From positions 439,359-503,358 of the forward strand of contig NW_004955435.1 of NCBI RefSeq assembly GCF_000276665.1: a stretch of DNA of 64,000 nt, written 5' to 3'. The notes beneath the pieces are model-generated. The model saw only the letters and a program-made list of their open reading frames with translations, did no database searches and had not been told where the DNA came from. The DNA comes from Chinchilla lanigera (taxonomy: Eukaryota > Chordata > Mammalia > Rodentia > Chinchillidae). The translations under genes were made by a program, and so were the position numbers. Below, piece after piece: positions 9,512 through 20,799 of this stretch; the first letter of the stretch is position 1; every line of letters starts with the position of its first letter.

Positions 9512-12056
9512 ATCCCCATTTGTTGTTTCTAGGATAATACTCATCTTAAATTTCAGAAATCTGACATGTGAATAAGATCTTGGAAGACAACTTACTTATA
9601 AGTTGGCAATTTCCTAAAAGGTGAATAAAAAGGAATAGAAAAGATAGACACACATATATTTATAGAATTTCTCTAGTTCAATTACATTAAATCTGAGGTT
9701 AATATAGAATTGCAGAAATTTAGTAGTAACTTAACCTAGTTGTTATCTCATTTTAGTCATATATCCTGTTTTAGATTTTAAAACAATTTTTAAAAATGCC
9801 TGAAATTGGAACTTTTAATGTTTAAAAGTCAAGACCTACGAATTCATGCTAAACAGAACAGTACACTAAAAATTTTTTTGAAAGCATTAGGAGTGGTGTT
9901 TGGCAAAATGCCTTTTCCGTTAAATAGGATGAGAAGAAAAATTCATTATTGTTAATGAATTCCTGGATTTTACATGCTGGAAGCAGTCAAGCAGTGTGGT
10001 ACAAAAACACACATTCCGTTATGAACCATAACATTGCTGGGTTTGTAATATAAGAGCTGCTAAATATATTTCAAATATCACAAAGACTGTGTTTTTTGCC
10101 TGGAGCATGCTCTTTGTTATATCTTTTGTCTCATATTCTTATCTTATTCATGAGAAGTTGTGAGTCTCAATAAAATCTATGGGTTGTGTGATGTTTAAAA
10201 GCTTCTTACTGAACCAATATGTTCACAGATAAGATCAATAATATATGTGTAAACCTTTGAAATTTAGATTGGAAAAGAAGCTGCCTAATAAAACTCAGTT
10301 ACTGAATTTTATACAAAATATACCAGCCTTTTAATATTATATTCAGGTCCTGAAGGACCAGAAGACAAACTGAGCACATCTGCAGTCTTTTGGATTAAAC
10401 CATGATGGTTTTATGCAAAACCCCTGAATGCATTTAAACTTTATGTATTGTAAAGGCATTGCATAATGGTTACTCATTTCATTTCTTTGTTAAGAGCCTT
10501 TGTCTAATGTTAAAATCTTGAATTAAAGGTTTTGTTAAGACCTATCTAGTTCGTAGTGCAGACTGAGGAAGTGCTGTAGAATGTTTCGTTCAATTTTTTG
10601 AAAAACAGAGCTGATACCTGGTGTTGTATTTTTAAGGCTATCAGTTATGAAACCAAAAGTGCTAAACTCCTTCTGAAGCTTTCAAGAGGCATTTTAGTTA
10701 AGTTTTCAAACTGCTTTTGGATCATACCCATGATTCTTTAGTGCTTTATTTTCATTAACAAAACAGTAATTAAAATTAAATTTTAAAAGAAATAACCATA
10801 GTAGGTCATTCTTTTATTAACTTGAGATAGATAATGAACCTGTCCTATATAAAGATAGAGCTAAATCTTCTGAGAGGCTGGGGATAGATATTTTAATTAA
10901 GGTAATCCTCATTTGCATCTAACAAACAGCATTGCTACTTAGAAATTTAAGACCTTCGTGATACATATTAATACATTACCTCAACAAATCTGATAGAGAT
11001 TTAATACTTGTATTTTAAGGAGCAATTTGTCATAAATTAAGAGCATTTGCATAGTAAATTTTAAGAATGTTATTCTTTGCCGAGTTTCCTATAATTAAGG
11101 AACACATTAAACATTAAAATTTTATAATTTTTGTAGTGCTAGGAATGCTTACTTTGTTATGAAGCTGAGCCTCATTTTCAACTGTATGCAACCCTGTGGA
11201 AAAGTCCAGCTTTAATAAAGACATACTGAATGTACTGGCAGTAAGCTTTTTCCTTTCAAATCTGAGCAACGTTTTGTGTGTTAAAAGAATATTTTACCAG
11301 GAAAAACGCAACTCTAAACACATCTCTTCAGTTGGATAGAGACTATTTAATCATTTAAAAAGTAGGCCAAAGAGACTTACTCCAACCATGCAGCTAAATA
11401 GTTATGAACTGCGTCATATATAAATTAAGTGTTCACTAACTGGGGGTATGGATAGAATCTTTCTTTAGTCAGCTAAGTGTTTATAGTATTAATATCTACT
11501 TTATTTATTTAGAGCAGAGGAATTAAAGAGTTCATTTTAATTAAGAATGACAACTTTATTCTCAAGTTTCCTTTTATTTTGATGGTTAGCTGGATAATTT
11601 TAGCATTTGCATTTTCTTGATCCGAAAAAATGACTTTATAAAATAATACTTAGGATAAAGTTCAACAGCAGAGTTTACTTGTGGTTGTATGGATTTTTAT
11701 TTGTGGTGATGCCCTCTGTTATTTGGACATTTTTACCTGGACTGACTTAGAGTGTGAAAAGTTCTTCTGAGAGGAGGGAATTTATACCTTATTCTGTGTA
11801 CCTTCGACTACTGGGTGTTCATTCTGCTCTTTACCTTCTCCCGTAAACTAATGAAATCCCTTTGCTTTTCCGATGAAGAAGAAATATCTAGAGAGTTTGT
11901 TGGCTTCTCCATCTTGGAGTCATTGAAAAAATTTTCTTATTGGCAAGGAATGCAAATGTTTATTCAACATTCATTTAATGAACTAGATATTTCAAAATAT
12001 TACTTCTAATTATATGGGTATGCCCATTGTATGTCTGGTAATTTTAAATTTAGAGT
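9512..12056. other. 2.5-kb AT-rich block with no recognised repeat
   Basis: No SINE, LINE, LTR or DNA element is recognised. The block is rich in TAATTA-like cores (for example 'attttaattaaggtaatcct' near 10892) and 'tttgcat' motifs. The frame 11815-12009 (64 codons) lacks recognisable domains. A long repeat-poor AT-rich block is a reasonable place for distal regulatory elements, but this is inference only. Confidence 0.4.
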
Positions 12057-12172
12057 TATATCCATTGTATTTATTTGTTTATTTATTTTTTGGTATTGGG
12101 AATCAAACTCAGGACCTTGAGCCTGTCAGGCAGATGCTTGTGACACTGAGCTATATGCCCGGCCCTATATCA
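12057..12172 (-). mobile_element. ID-like SINE, antisense, diverged
   Basis: 'ttggtattgggaatcaaact', 'caggaccttgagcctgtcag' and 'cactgagctatatgcccggc' give the antisense ID pattern with more substitutions than the other copies. Imperfect flanking repeat 'tatatcca'/'tatatcaa' is consistent with an old TSD. Confidence 0.85.
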
Positions 12173-13489
12173 ATTTTAGTAATGAAAATATTTAGGTTTT
12201 TTTATTGTATATGGGGGGATCAATATAAAGCTGTTCTTAAAATTGACAGATTTCCATGACATTGATTTATTTTTATTATTGTTATACAATTGGCTGAAAG
12301 ACTCTAATGATTGTAATTCACTAAAGCTAGTTGTATCTAAGAAATAATAGTAATAAAATGATATTTGAATTTTTTCTTGATTAGAAGAGTGAGCTGAAAT
12401 GGAAATCACAGGCAGCTGAGAATGTTCAGTTGTAGGTTCAAATTTCAATATTGCAGCGAGTACCTTGGTGATCTTTTGTCTTAAATTCTACCTTTGTACA
12501 CTGCAAATGATGTAGCAAGGTGAACCACTGGTTCTCTCTTTCCTCACCTTTAAAATGATATACTAATGTGGAAGCTCTGGTGATTTTCCTGCACAGGATT
12601 TATGACAGCTGTCCCTTCCCCTTCCTGATTTCACTCATCACCTGCTCACTTCTACGCTTCACTATTATTTAGGAGCTGTAAACCTAGAGCTCAGAGTTAA
12701 AGTGGTCCATTTGGGGGTAGAACACTAAACTATTAAAAATTTAAAATGAGAAGCCGACAAAGATCAACTGATTTGGGTCCCTGGTCAGTGGAATGAATCT
12801 GGTGTTCCTGTGTGGGGACTGTCAAAGGATTTTCCACTCACAGTGTCTTAGGTCAGGACTACTTTCAGACTATGTAATTTTGTTAAGTTGTGGAGTTTTA
12901 GATATTTAGGAAAGCTTGCTGATTGGAAGCTGGTCAGCTGGCATGCTGCATTGTGGATAAGCAAATCTGTCTTCCATTGTAGCCATGGAGCTGAAAGTAG
13001 CCCCGAACATTTCAGGTTTTATTCAGTATCTTCTATGTGCCAAGTGAGGAGAATTTCATATTTCATTTAAATATTACTGCTATGCCATGATGTTGGTTTT
13101 TACTGCTATATCTATATTGCTTATGAGAAGTTGAGGATAAGAAAAAAGCATTTGGAACATTGGGAGAAAAGAAGATAAGAAAGTTGTCCATAAAAGAAAG
13201 CCAGAAAGCTTGGAGGTTACTTTACACATCAGACACCATAGCCCAAGCTGTTGATCTCTTGCTATCCTGCCGCTTCCGTTTTGTGAGTAATCTAAGGAGA
13301 ATTGGCCCAAAGATAGGCACACAACCCTGTATGTCCTTTAGTCTTTACTTCTTCCATTTGTGGTATCTCCAGTGAGGAGCACACGTGGGACAGGATGTGG
13401 AAAAAGCAGCACAGGACAGAGTGGTCATGTCACAGAAATTTTGTAGTCAGTCAGACGTTGCTCTACACCTACCTCGGGAGACCCTTAGA
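12173..13489. other. Unassigned sequence
   Basis: No repeat family assigned. Small frames on both strands (12176-12448 minus, 12888-13070 plus, 13080-13322 minus, 13160-13375 plus) overlap each other or lack domains. Confidence 0.4.
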
Positions 13490-13640
13490 GAAGTTGTGGA
13501 ATCTCTCTCAGTCTTCTGCTTTGTCAGTTGGTGATGTAATGTCTACATCATCTGTATCACGGGCTGCTGTTTTATGTCGTCTACTAGCAAATGCCTGTTT
13601 TAGAATAGGGCCTTTACATTGGAACAGTTGCTACAGTTTG
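13490..13640 (+). mobile_element. Possible MIR SINE, sense
   Basis: 'gaagttgtggaatctctctc', 'agtcttctgctttgtcagtt' and 'gatgtaatgtctac' follow the order of the MIR core. The match is weak and the ends are unclear. It lies inside the 13395-13679 open frame, which argues against that frame being a gene. Confidence 0.45.
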
Positions 13641-14014
13641 TCCCCTTACTTCACCTTAGAGCAGAAAATAAATGAATAGTACTCTTGCATAAAAAGTGCT
13701 ACCATTCAAAACTTAAGATTTGCTTCATTTTTGATAATGTTGGTGCCCTACTATATTGCCCATAGCTCTATGGAAGGAGTTCCACAGTCATGTTTTGAAG
13801 TAAATGTAACTTCCTCTGGTGTGTACACCTTCCCTTATGATAGAAAGGTGAGCATCTGGAGGCTGGAGCCTCACTGCATGATTCTAAAATACTTTTGAGG
13901 CGCGAACTTACTGTTAATCTCTTAGGGTAGCACTCTGTGAGAATTAGTAGTGATTAAAGCGGTTTTGGAAAGACAGCTAACATCATGTGTTTTCATTTGG
14001 GTAGGCAGTTCATT
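13641..14014. other. Unassigned sequence
   Basis: Nothing recognisable. Confidence 0.45.
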
Positions 14015-14110
14015 TCTTTATTTCAGTAGATATTTGTGCGGTATCTACTGTGTGCTAGGTACTGTGCGTGGGTGGATACATCTCAGTGACGAGCGCTGAG
14101 AAGGTAGTGG
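14015..14110 (-). mobile_element. L2/MIR 3'-end fragment, antisense
   Basis: 'tttcagtagatatttgtgcg', 'gtatctactgtgtgctaggt' and 'actgtgcg' fit the reverse complement of the conserved L2 3' end ('tttattgagcacctactatgtgccaggcactgt'). Confidence 0.7.
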
Positions 14111-15957
14111 AGGCTGCCTGCCGTGCTGTGTCAAGATGGACTTTAGTCACGAGGCAGCAGAAATGAGCAGCGTGGGTTGGGTGAGAGGTGACAAATGGGC
14201 TATGTGTGTGTCGTTTGGGATGTGACCACAATGTAAACAGAAGTCCCGATCTGAGTCGTGTTGCACTGCAACCTCACTGTATTTATGAGTGCTTTGAAGG
14301 TATTTTATATTTTAGGCTTTTCTTTATTACATTATGCATTTATATATAGCAATATATTATTCATATTCTATACAATTTGGGGTATATTTTGTCATACCTA
14401 TGACATCATTTCATACTATTCTGGTATAATAAATATATAGGAACTCATTTTCAAAGAGAAACAATTATCTTCAGATGTATAACAAAGACATTGTCTCTGA
14501 CCATTAGGAGTTTGGAATTTAAAATAGTACTAACATCAAAATATCTTATAAATATCAAGAACTGCATTAAGCATTTTGTATTTCCAGAAACGCCATCTAT
14601 CTATTTACCTGACCAGCGTGTGTGCTAGTACTTTTTCCAAATGTTTCTGCAAAAACAGATGCAATGATTCAGTTATAATGGTGAAAGAGCAAACATGTCA
14701 CAAACTCACACAGTTCTTAAAATTTTTTTCACCTCTTATTACTGTTATGCTCTTTATGATTGCTACTCGAAAATACTAATTTTAAAAAATTTATTACAGG
14801 ATTGAGATCTCCCAAATGATAGCATTCTGGATGTTTATAAATTTGAGGGGATCTCCAAAGCCTGCTGAAAACTCCCTGAAAAGGAAGGAAGATTAGGATC
14901 ATTGCTTCTCTTTTCTGCCTCTGTTCACAGAGAGAACAGATCTGTCTGCTGAGAATGAATGCAGGGAGGGTGGAGCAGGGGCCTGTGGACAGGGCGGCCA
15001 CACTGTACTGTGATGCAGACTCGCAGGGCTGAGTCAACCATCCGCACTGTGAGGTCCTCAGTGTCTGATGAGAATTTGTGTGAACCCCCAGTTGAAAGCA
15101 TGTACAGTGTTCCATTAGTAATGAATTATGGTAGTAATTTCATTAATTTCTTCACCTCAGTCAGTACATATTAATGTAAGTTACTCAACCAAACATCAAA
15201 AGAACCTTGCATTTTAACCTTTGGTCTTTTACCATGTAACCAGGAACAGTGCAAAAATAAATTAGTGAAGCATTCCTCTAAAAAAGTGACTGGAGATAAG
15301 GAGTGGACATAATTTTTCCTGTTTTTAATTTAATAGCAGGTTTATAGTTTTATGCGAAACCATTCACATTACATTTGACCCTCTGGGAACTGCTATTTTT
15401 TTCCTGTGGTTATAATTTTGAGTCTTTAATAATCTGTTGTTAAATCCAGTCTGAGTTTGATTAATGAATTGTGATGAACCAGTGCATTAATTTGCAGGTT
15501 TGGTCCAATGCCCTAAAAGGCAGCTTTGTTGCAGAAGTTATTAAGGCTAAACTCTTCAGGAGGAGCCACTGGATGGAAGTGTGCCCCAGTAACGGACAAG
15601 CTGAGCATTCGGGAGGTTCCTGATGTGTGTGTTCCCGGTGTTGTAGCCTATGAGTGACTGCGGAGCAGTGTTATGAAATGGGAAAATCCTGGTTTAGCCG
15701 GAGGACCCTTGAGGAGGTCTCTGGATGGAATTCTGGGGAGCTGTGAATTTAGATAGTAAAAAGGTATTTTTATTAACTTCTGAAATTTAGCATTTGGTTC
15801 AAATATAAATGTAGTCATCAAACCACAGGACTATTAGCCATGTCTGCGATCATCATGATTAGAAATCACAAGTATTTACATAACACACTGTAGGTTTGCA
15901 AGTGTCTCGATGTATCATTTATGCTCATCACTAGTTCAAAACCATAATTAGTTTGAT
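14111..15957. other. Unassigned, repeat-poor sequence
   Basis: No repeat family recognised over 1.8 kb. The minus frame 14729-15115 (128 codons) overlaps the plus frame 14959-15174; neither has a recognisable domain, and the base composition is unremarkable. Confidence 0.4.
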
Positions 15958-16033
15958 TGGTTATTTAATGTCATAAGGAAGTACATATATTGCTTCTGTT
16001 TGGTTATTTAATGCAGTAGAGAAGTACATATAT
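15958..16033. repeat. 43-bp tandem duplication
   Basis: 'tggttatttaatg' followed within 20 bp by 'gaagtacatatat' occurs at 15958-15990 and 16001-16033, a period of 43 bp, with a few differences in the middle. Confidence 0.85.
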
Positions 16034-17855
16034 TACTATCTCACTAATTTGAAACACACGTTTACAATTTCAAGGCAACTGGTCTCATTTGTAATTTTAT
16101 TTTTTACTTTTACCAGTGAAATGGGATCTGGCCTGCAAAAGAGGAAGGATCACCTCTGTGGAACAATTGTCCAGCTACTATCACTGCCTTTGGGATGTGG
16201 GTACTTTATGTGGTCCTCAGGCTCTGCTTCCAGGAACAGGTCCAAGGATTAGACATTATCACCCAGATGACCAAGTGATAACAGTAACTAAACTGGGATG
16301 ATATTATTCACTTCTCAGCTACTTCTCTCACCACCTCCCTTCTGCCTAAGCTCCTGGAAGCCATAAACTGGTTGTCTAATTCCCTAATATTTTCCAAGCA
16401 CATATTGTATTGTTTGACATGTGGGAAGCACTTAGTCAGTAATGAACAACTGATAGCTTTAAGAGGAAATGATTTTTTGCCTTCATTTGAAAGAATCTGG
16501 ATTTTAAAATCTTTTTTAAAAATGAAATAAAATCTGGTATGCACATGCTCAAGAATTCATTGCACTGTAAAAGTATTTATGAGGCATTAGAAATGTTTAT
16601 AGGAACCGGTATTAAACAGTTCATTGTCCAGCAGCTCAGTTTATCAGGACGCAGTAGAATCTCATAACTGATTTATTTCAAAGCAATGTTATAATTAAAC
16701 AAAGAGGACGGAATTCTCCAAAGGCAAATGTAGTGCAGAGAGGTAGGAAATTATATTATAGTAGAAGACTAGCATGTGCTTTGTGAGTGTGGGGATGAGT
16801 TTGTGTGTCTGTGTGTAAAAAATCCTAACCTTGTGAGAGAGTCTTTAGGCTGTAAGTTGCCTTAGAGATTATTTTTCAATTTAATTTAACAAGTATTGAA
16901 ACTGAAGCACAAATAGGTTAAATGACCAGTGACCTCCTAATTGTTAAATCCAATAAGCCCTCCTCAGACCTTATCTTATTTGCCCACGCTATTGAATTTT
17001 ATGTTGTTGACCTTTTTCTCTTTCTGGAAGCCGGTGTCTAGGCTGTTTCTGCCACTCAGAATGCCTCTTCTCCTGGTCCTTGTCGTTGCTGCCCCTCTCT
17101 CTTTTCAGGAGGGCGCGTCTCGTACGTACTTTCTCCTCCTCTCAAGTAGAGCTTTGTTCTAGGTTTTTTCAAAATTTTTGATCATTGCTCTCCTAAACAG
17201 TCTTTTTATGGACCACTCCTTCATTGATCCTACTCTTGCCCACCTCTTGGTGGGATTTTCATACCACAGGCATGGTGCACATGTGTTTACGTACTGTTGT
17301 CTTTTCAAGAAACGAACCATTATACTAGATAAGATTTTTTTCACCTCCACAAACCAGTTTCTCTTTAGCTGCTGGTGAGCGAGGATCCTCAACACCCTCT
17401 GTGACAGCCACTGCAAGTGCCTGGTGGGGTGGGCAAAGATGGCGACTATTGCTGCTGTTGCTTTTGCCCTTGGGTGCCCATGTTTGCTGGTCTTTGCCTA
17501 AACACCTGGTAGAGTATTTGGTCAACCGAGTGTGCAGTGCAGCAGTATGTGGTGGTGATAAAACCCTTTAAATTCTCCGCTCACACACCTATGTTCTTTA
17601 CGTGTTGTCAAGGCCCCAGATCAGCCGGCTATTTCAAGAGTGGTAGTTGTCTCCAAGACTTCAAGCTTGGCTCCTGTTGTCCCATCTTCCTGGAATGCTC
17701 GTCTCTTAAACTCTCAATTATATTATAACTTTTTTTATGAAGTTTTGCAATGCCCATCCAAAATCTCTGTGTGATGCCCTCCGCTTTGCTCCAGAGGGCT
17801 TGGATTCCTAGAGCTTTTATGTGTAGACTATTCGTGTCTTTAGATACTTTTTTCC
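16034..17855. other. Unassigned, possibly with decayed L2 pieces
   Basis: At 17560-17850, 'cccatcttcctggaatgctc' is reminiscent of L2 but the flanks do not confirm it. The overlapping plus frames at 16049-16252 and 16116-16301 are shadows. No gene or RNA recognised. Confidence 0.35.
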
Positions 17856-18265
17856 ACGCTGAGCCAAAATAGCTGACACCAAAGTTAAGAGAGGAAAGTT
17901 TTATTTCATCTCACAGTTTGTAGAGATTTCAGTGTATAGTTAGCTGGCTCCAAGCAGGGAGGCGTAGTAGAGGGACATCACAAAAGAGAAAAACAGTTCC
18001 TGGCATGGCAGGGCAGGCCGAAGAGATTAAGAAGTGAGCAGCAAGTAACAGGAGCAGTGGCAGCAGCAGCAGCAGGCCTGTATTCTTCCTCTACCTTTAT
18101 ATTCTCTCTAGTTCACAAACCTTTTCATTGCTGCCACCCAGTCCCAAGGTGGGGCACCCTTAGTCTCAGCATCACACGCTTAATCCCAGCATCACATCCA
18201 TAGCCCCAGTGTCACACCCTAATCCATATTCACACACCCTAATCCGTGTTTGAAATTTCCCACTA
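17856..18265 (-). mobile_element. Probable MaLR-related LTR, antisense
   Basis: The order of an opening 'gccaaaatagctgacaccaa', 'gaggaaagttttatttcatc', 'tcacagtttgtagagatttc' and a closing 'cacaccctaatccgtgtttg' resembles rodent MaLR LTRs in reverse. A short CAG/CAGCAG run (18056-18073) and repeated 'atcacac' units occur inside. Family assignment is tentative. Confidence 0.5.
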
Positions 18266-18339
18266 TGACAGCGTGAGGCCATGGTGGGCGGGGTGGTGGT
18301 GGTGTGTGGATCTAGGTACAAGGCATAACAGTTTGTGCA

Positions 18340-18770
18340 GCCAATTATACCCTAAGCTCTTTGAGGGCAGAGAACACATTGAATTGTAAGATTTAGCAAA
18401 CAAAGTCAAGGGATGATCAGTTAAATTTTTCAGATAAGCAACATAAAATTTTTATTTTGGGAGTGTTCCCTAATTGAAGTGTTCCCTAGTTGATATAGAT
18501 ATTTGAATATTTGAGTATGGGACATACTTATCTTAAAAATTCTTCATGATTATGTCTGCATCTATCTGTATCTGTATCATCTGTAATCCCAAAAACATGT
18601 ATTGGGCATTATTGTATTCTAGTTGTCTAGGAGGCTCCTATTTGTAAAATGAAGGCATTTATTCTAGATGCTGGTGGCATAGCGGTGAGAAAAACAAAAG
18701 TCTTTAGCACTTTGGAGATGACATTCCGCTGGATGAATATAGACCCACTACGGATGGATAAATATAAACA
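18340..18770. mobile_element. L2 fragments
   Basis: 'accctaagctctttgagggc' (about 18350) fits an L2 3' part in sense. 'catgtattgggcattattgt' to 'agcggtgagaaaaacaaaag' (18590-18710) fits an antisense L2 3' end. Both are short and decayed. Confidence 0.5.
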
Positions 18771-18884
18771 GTGAGTAAGTGCAGCATTTACTATGTTAAT
18801 ATTGATAAAAGCTAGGGAGGAAAATATAGCAGAAAAAGATCTTAGCTTATCTAGTATGGAACTGACTGCTTTCTCTTTCCAAAC

Positions 18885-19870
18885 TTGCTTGATGATCAGT
18901 TCTTATCTCAGCTGATAATAACTCCAGTTTTTCAATTGCTTACATCAAAATACTGGAATTCATCCCTCATTTATCCTGTTAGTCAATCTTTTTTTTCTAC
19001 CCTCAAGGTACATCCAGAATTTGTCACTACCTCTGCTGATACCTCCATGACTCAAGCCACCATGATCTCTTATTGGATGATTGCAGTAGTATTAGACGTG
19101 GCCTCCCTTCTTCTGCCCTTGTCCTCCTACACCCCATTTTCAATACAGCAGCCAGAACAAGTCTTTTAAAATGTAAATCAGATTATATGAGTGCCACTTC
19201 TTTCTTCAACTCATCCCAAGGAATCTTCATTTTTCTTATTCTAAAAGCCAAGATCCCTAAAATGGTTCCCGTGGTTTTGTGATTTGGTATTGCCTTCTTT
19301 CATTCCTCTGTTTACCTCTCTGACCTCAGATCCAGCAACTGTTTCCCCTGAGGGGCACCTAATAAACTTGGTGGGTCCTGATGCGACTGATTTTAGCACT
19401 GAAGGTCCACATCCCAGGACATCCCTGAGCCCCTAGCAAGCCTGGACAGTTGCTTGCTCTCCACACCACTCTAGCCGCATACGCCTGAGCACAGGACTGG
19501 GACACTCCCAGCTTTGGCATTTGCCCTTGCTCTCCCTGTGCAGAACGCTCCTCTCTCTACATCTAATGGGTAATTCTTTCACTATCATCAAACTTGTTTA
19601 GATGTCATTCTCACGCTACTTAAAATTCCTGTTTCAAACCCTCTAAAGTCCATTAATATCCATAACCCCATGCCAGTTGTTTGTATATATATACTTTTTA
19701 CTTCCAATTCACTATGTAATTAATACATGCATACTTGTTTATTTCTTCCTGCTAGGATAAAAACCTCTTGAATGCACACATCCATATTTTGTTTACCTTT
19801 TGTCATGAGTGCCTAGAACAGTACCTGGCTTATAGTAGCACTGGACAAATATTTAGTGAATTAAACTGGA
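18885..19870 (+). mobile_element. L2 LINE 3' portion, sense (about 1 kb)
   Basis: Ordered L2 landmarks: 'ctggaattcatccctcattt', 'aaggtacatccagaatttgt', 'gattgcagtagtattagacg', 'cagcagccagaacaagtctt', 'aaaatgtaaatcagattata', 'aaagccaagatccct', and the terminal 'cctagaacagtacctggctt'...'caaatatttagtgaatt'. It is a long L2 remnant reaching the 3' end. Frames at 18885-19169 and 19073-19282 are L2-derived chance frames. Confidence 0.85.
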
Positions 19871-19879
19871 GAGGAGGGG

Positions 19880-20432
19880 TTGTAGTGGGGGCACATCAAT
19901 GACAGATAGTGGTCAGGGAAGGTGACCTTTGAGGGAAGTGCTGTGTGAATCTAGGGGAGGAAAACATCGAGGTAAAGGGACTGATGAGAGCAAATGTTAT
20001 GCAGGAATGTGCTGGCATGTTCTTGGGAGAGGCAGTAAGGCAGAAGCAGAGTGAACAAGAAGAGGTCAGTGATAGAAGTAGGAGAGGGGACGCTGATCTG
20101 GATCTAGATTATGTGGAGACAAGTTCATAACAATGGGTGAAATGAAAAGCCAGTTGGGCAAATTTGTTGAGACTGGTGACAGTCAGATTCAGTTCCAACA
20201 GTTCACTCTGATGAGTGTGTTGACATCAACTAGATGAACCAAGGGCAGAAGCAGGGAGTCCAGTTATGAAGCTTTGAAATAAGAAAAGAGATGCTGTTGG
20301 TTTAGACAAGATTAGTAGCTGGAGAGGTAATGAGAAATGGTCAGGTCTGGATGTATTTAGAATTGAAATCAATGGAAAATGTTGATAATGTGGATGCAGA
20401 AGACAGAAAAAGAAGTCAGGTGTCATTCCTAT
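19880..20432 (-). mobile_element. L2 LINE, antisense, tail-to-tail with its neighbour
   Basis: 'aaggtgacctttgagggaag', 'gcaggaatgtgctggcatgt', 'aatgaaaagccagttgggca', 'agcagggagtccagttatga', 'gaaatggtcaggtctggatg' and 'atttagaattgaaatcaatg' are the ordered landmarks of reversed L2. Its 3' side faces the 3' end of the sense L2 at 19870, with almost no gap. Confidence 0.75.
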
Positions 20433-20439
20433 TCTTTTC

Positions 20440-20700
20440 TTAAAGTAAGCTTTTCTTCAGGTATAACACACATACGAAGAAGCGACCAAATCATCAATAT
20501 ACAGATCAGTGAATTTTTCACAAATGAAAACACTCACGCGATCATCTCCCCAGTGGAGACACAGAACATGACCAGCTCCTAAGAGGCCTCCAGGTATGCT
20601 GCCTCTTGGCCAACATCCCTCCTTGCAGAAGTGACTGCCAGCGCTGCTGTCCCTGCTAGGCACATCCTAGGCTGTGTTCTCAAGGGCTGCTGTGTCATGT
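20440..20700 (-). mobile_element. Ancient L1M 3'UTR fragment, antisense
   Basis: 'ttcttcaggtataacacaca', 'cagatcagtgaatttttcac', 'ccccagtggagacacagaac' follows the antisense 3'UTR order of old L1M elements ('tataatttacatac...agttcaatgagttttgac...atagaacatttcc'). Confidence 0.65.
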
Positions 20701-20799
20701 TTTCATTATCATTGTTAGTAAAATAATAGTTTTCATTTCATTATTAGTAAAACTGTCCTTAACTTCCCTTGTCATTTCTTCTTTGGCCGATTTCTCAGT

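Noticed and set aside
14729..15115. 128-codon minus-strand frame
   Set aside because: Overlaps an opposite frame and shows no domain; nothing supports expression.
18040..18075. CAG trinucleotide run
   Set aside because: Only a few units, within a probable LTR; no expansion or coding context.
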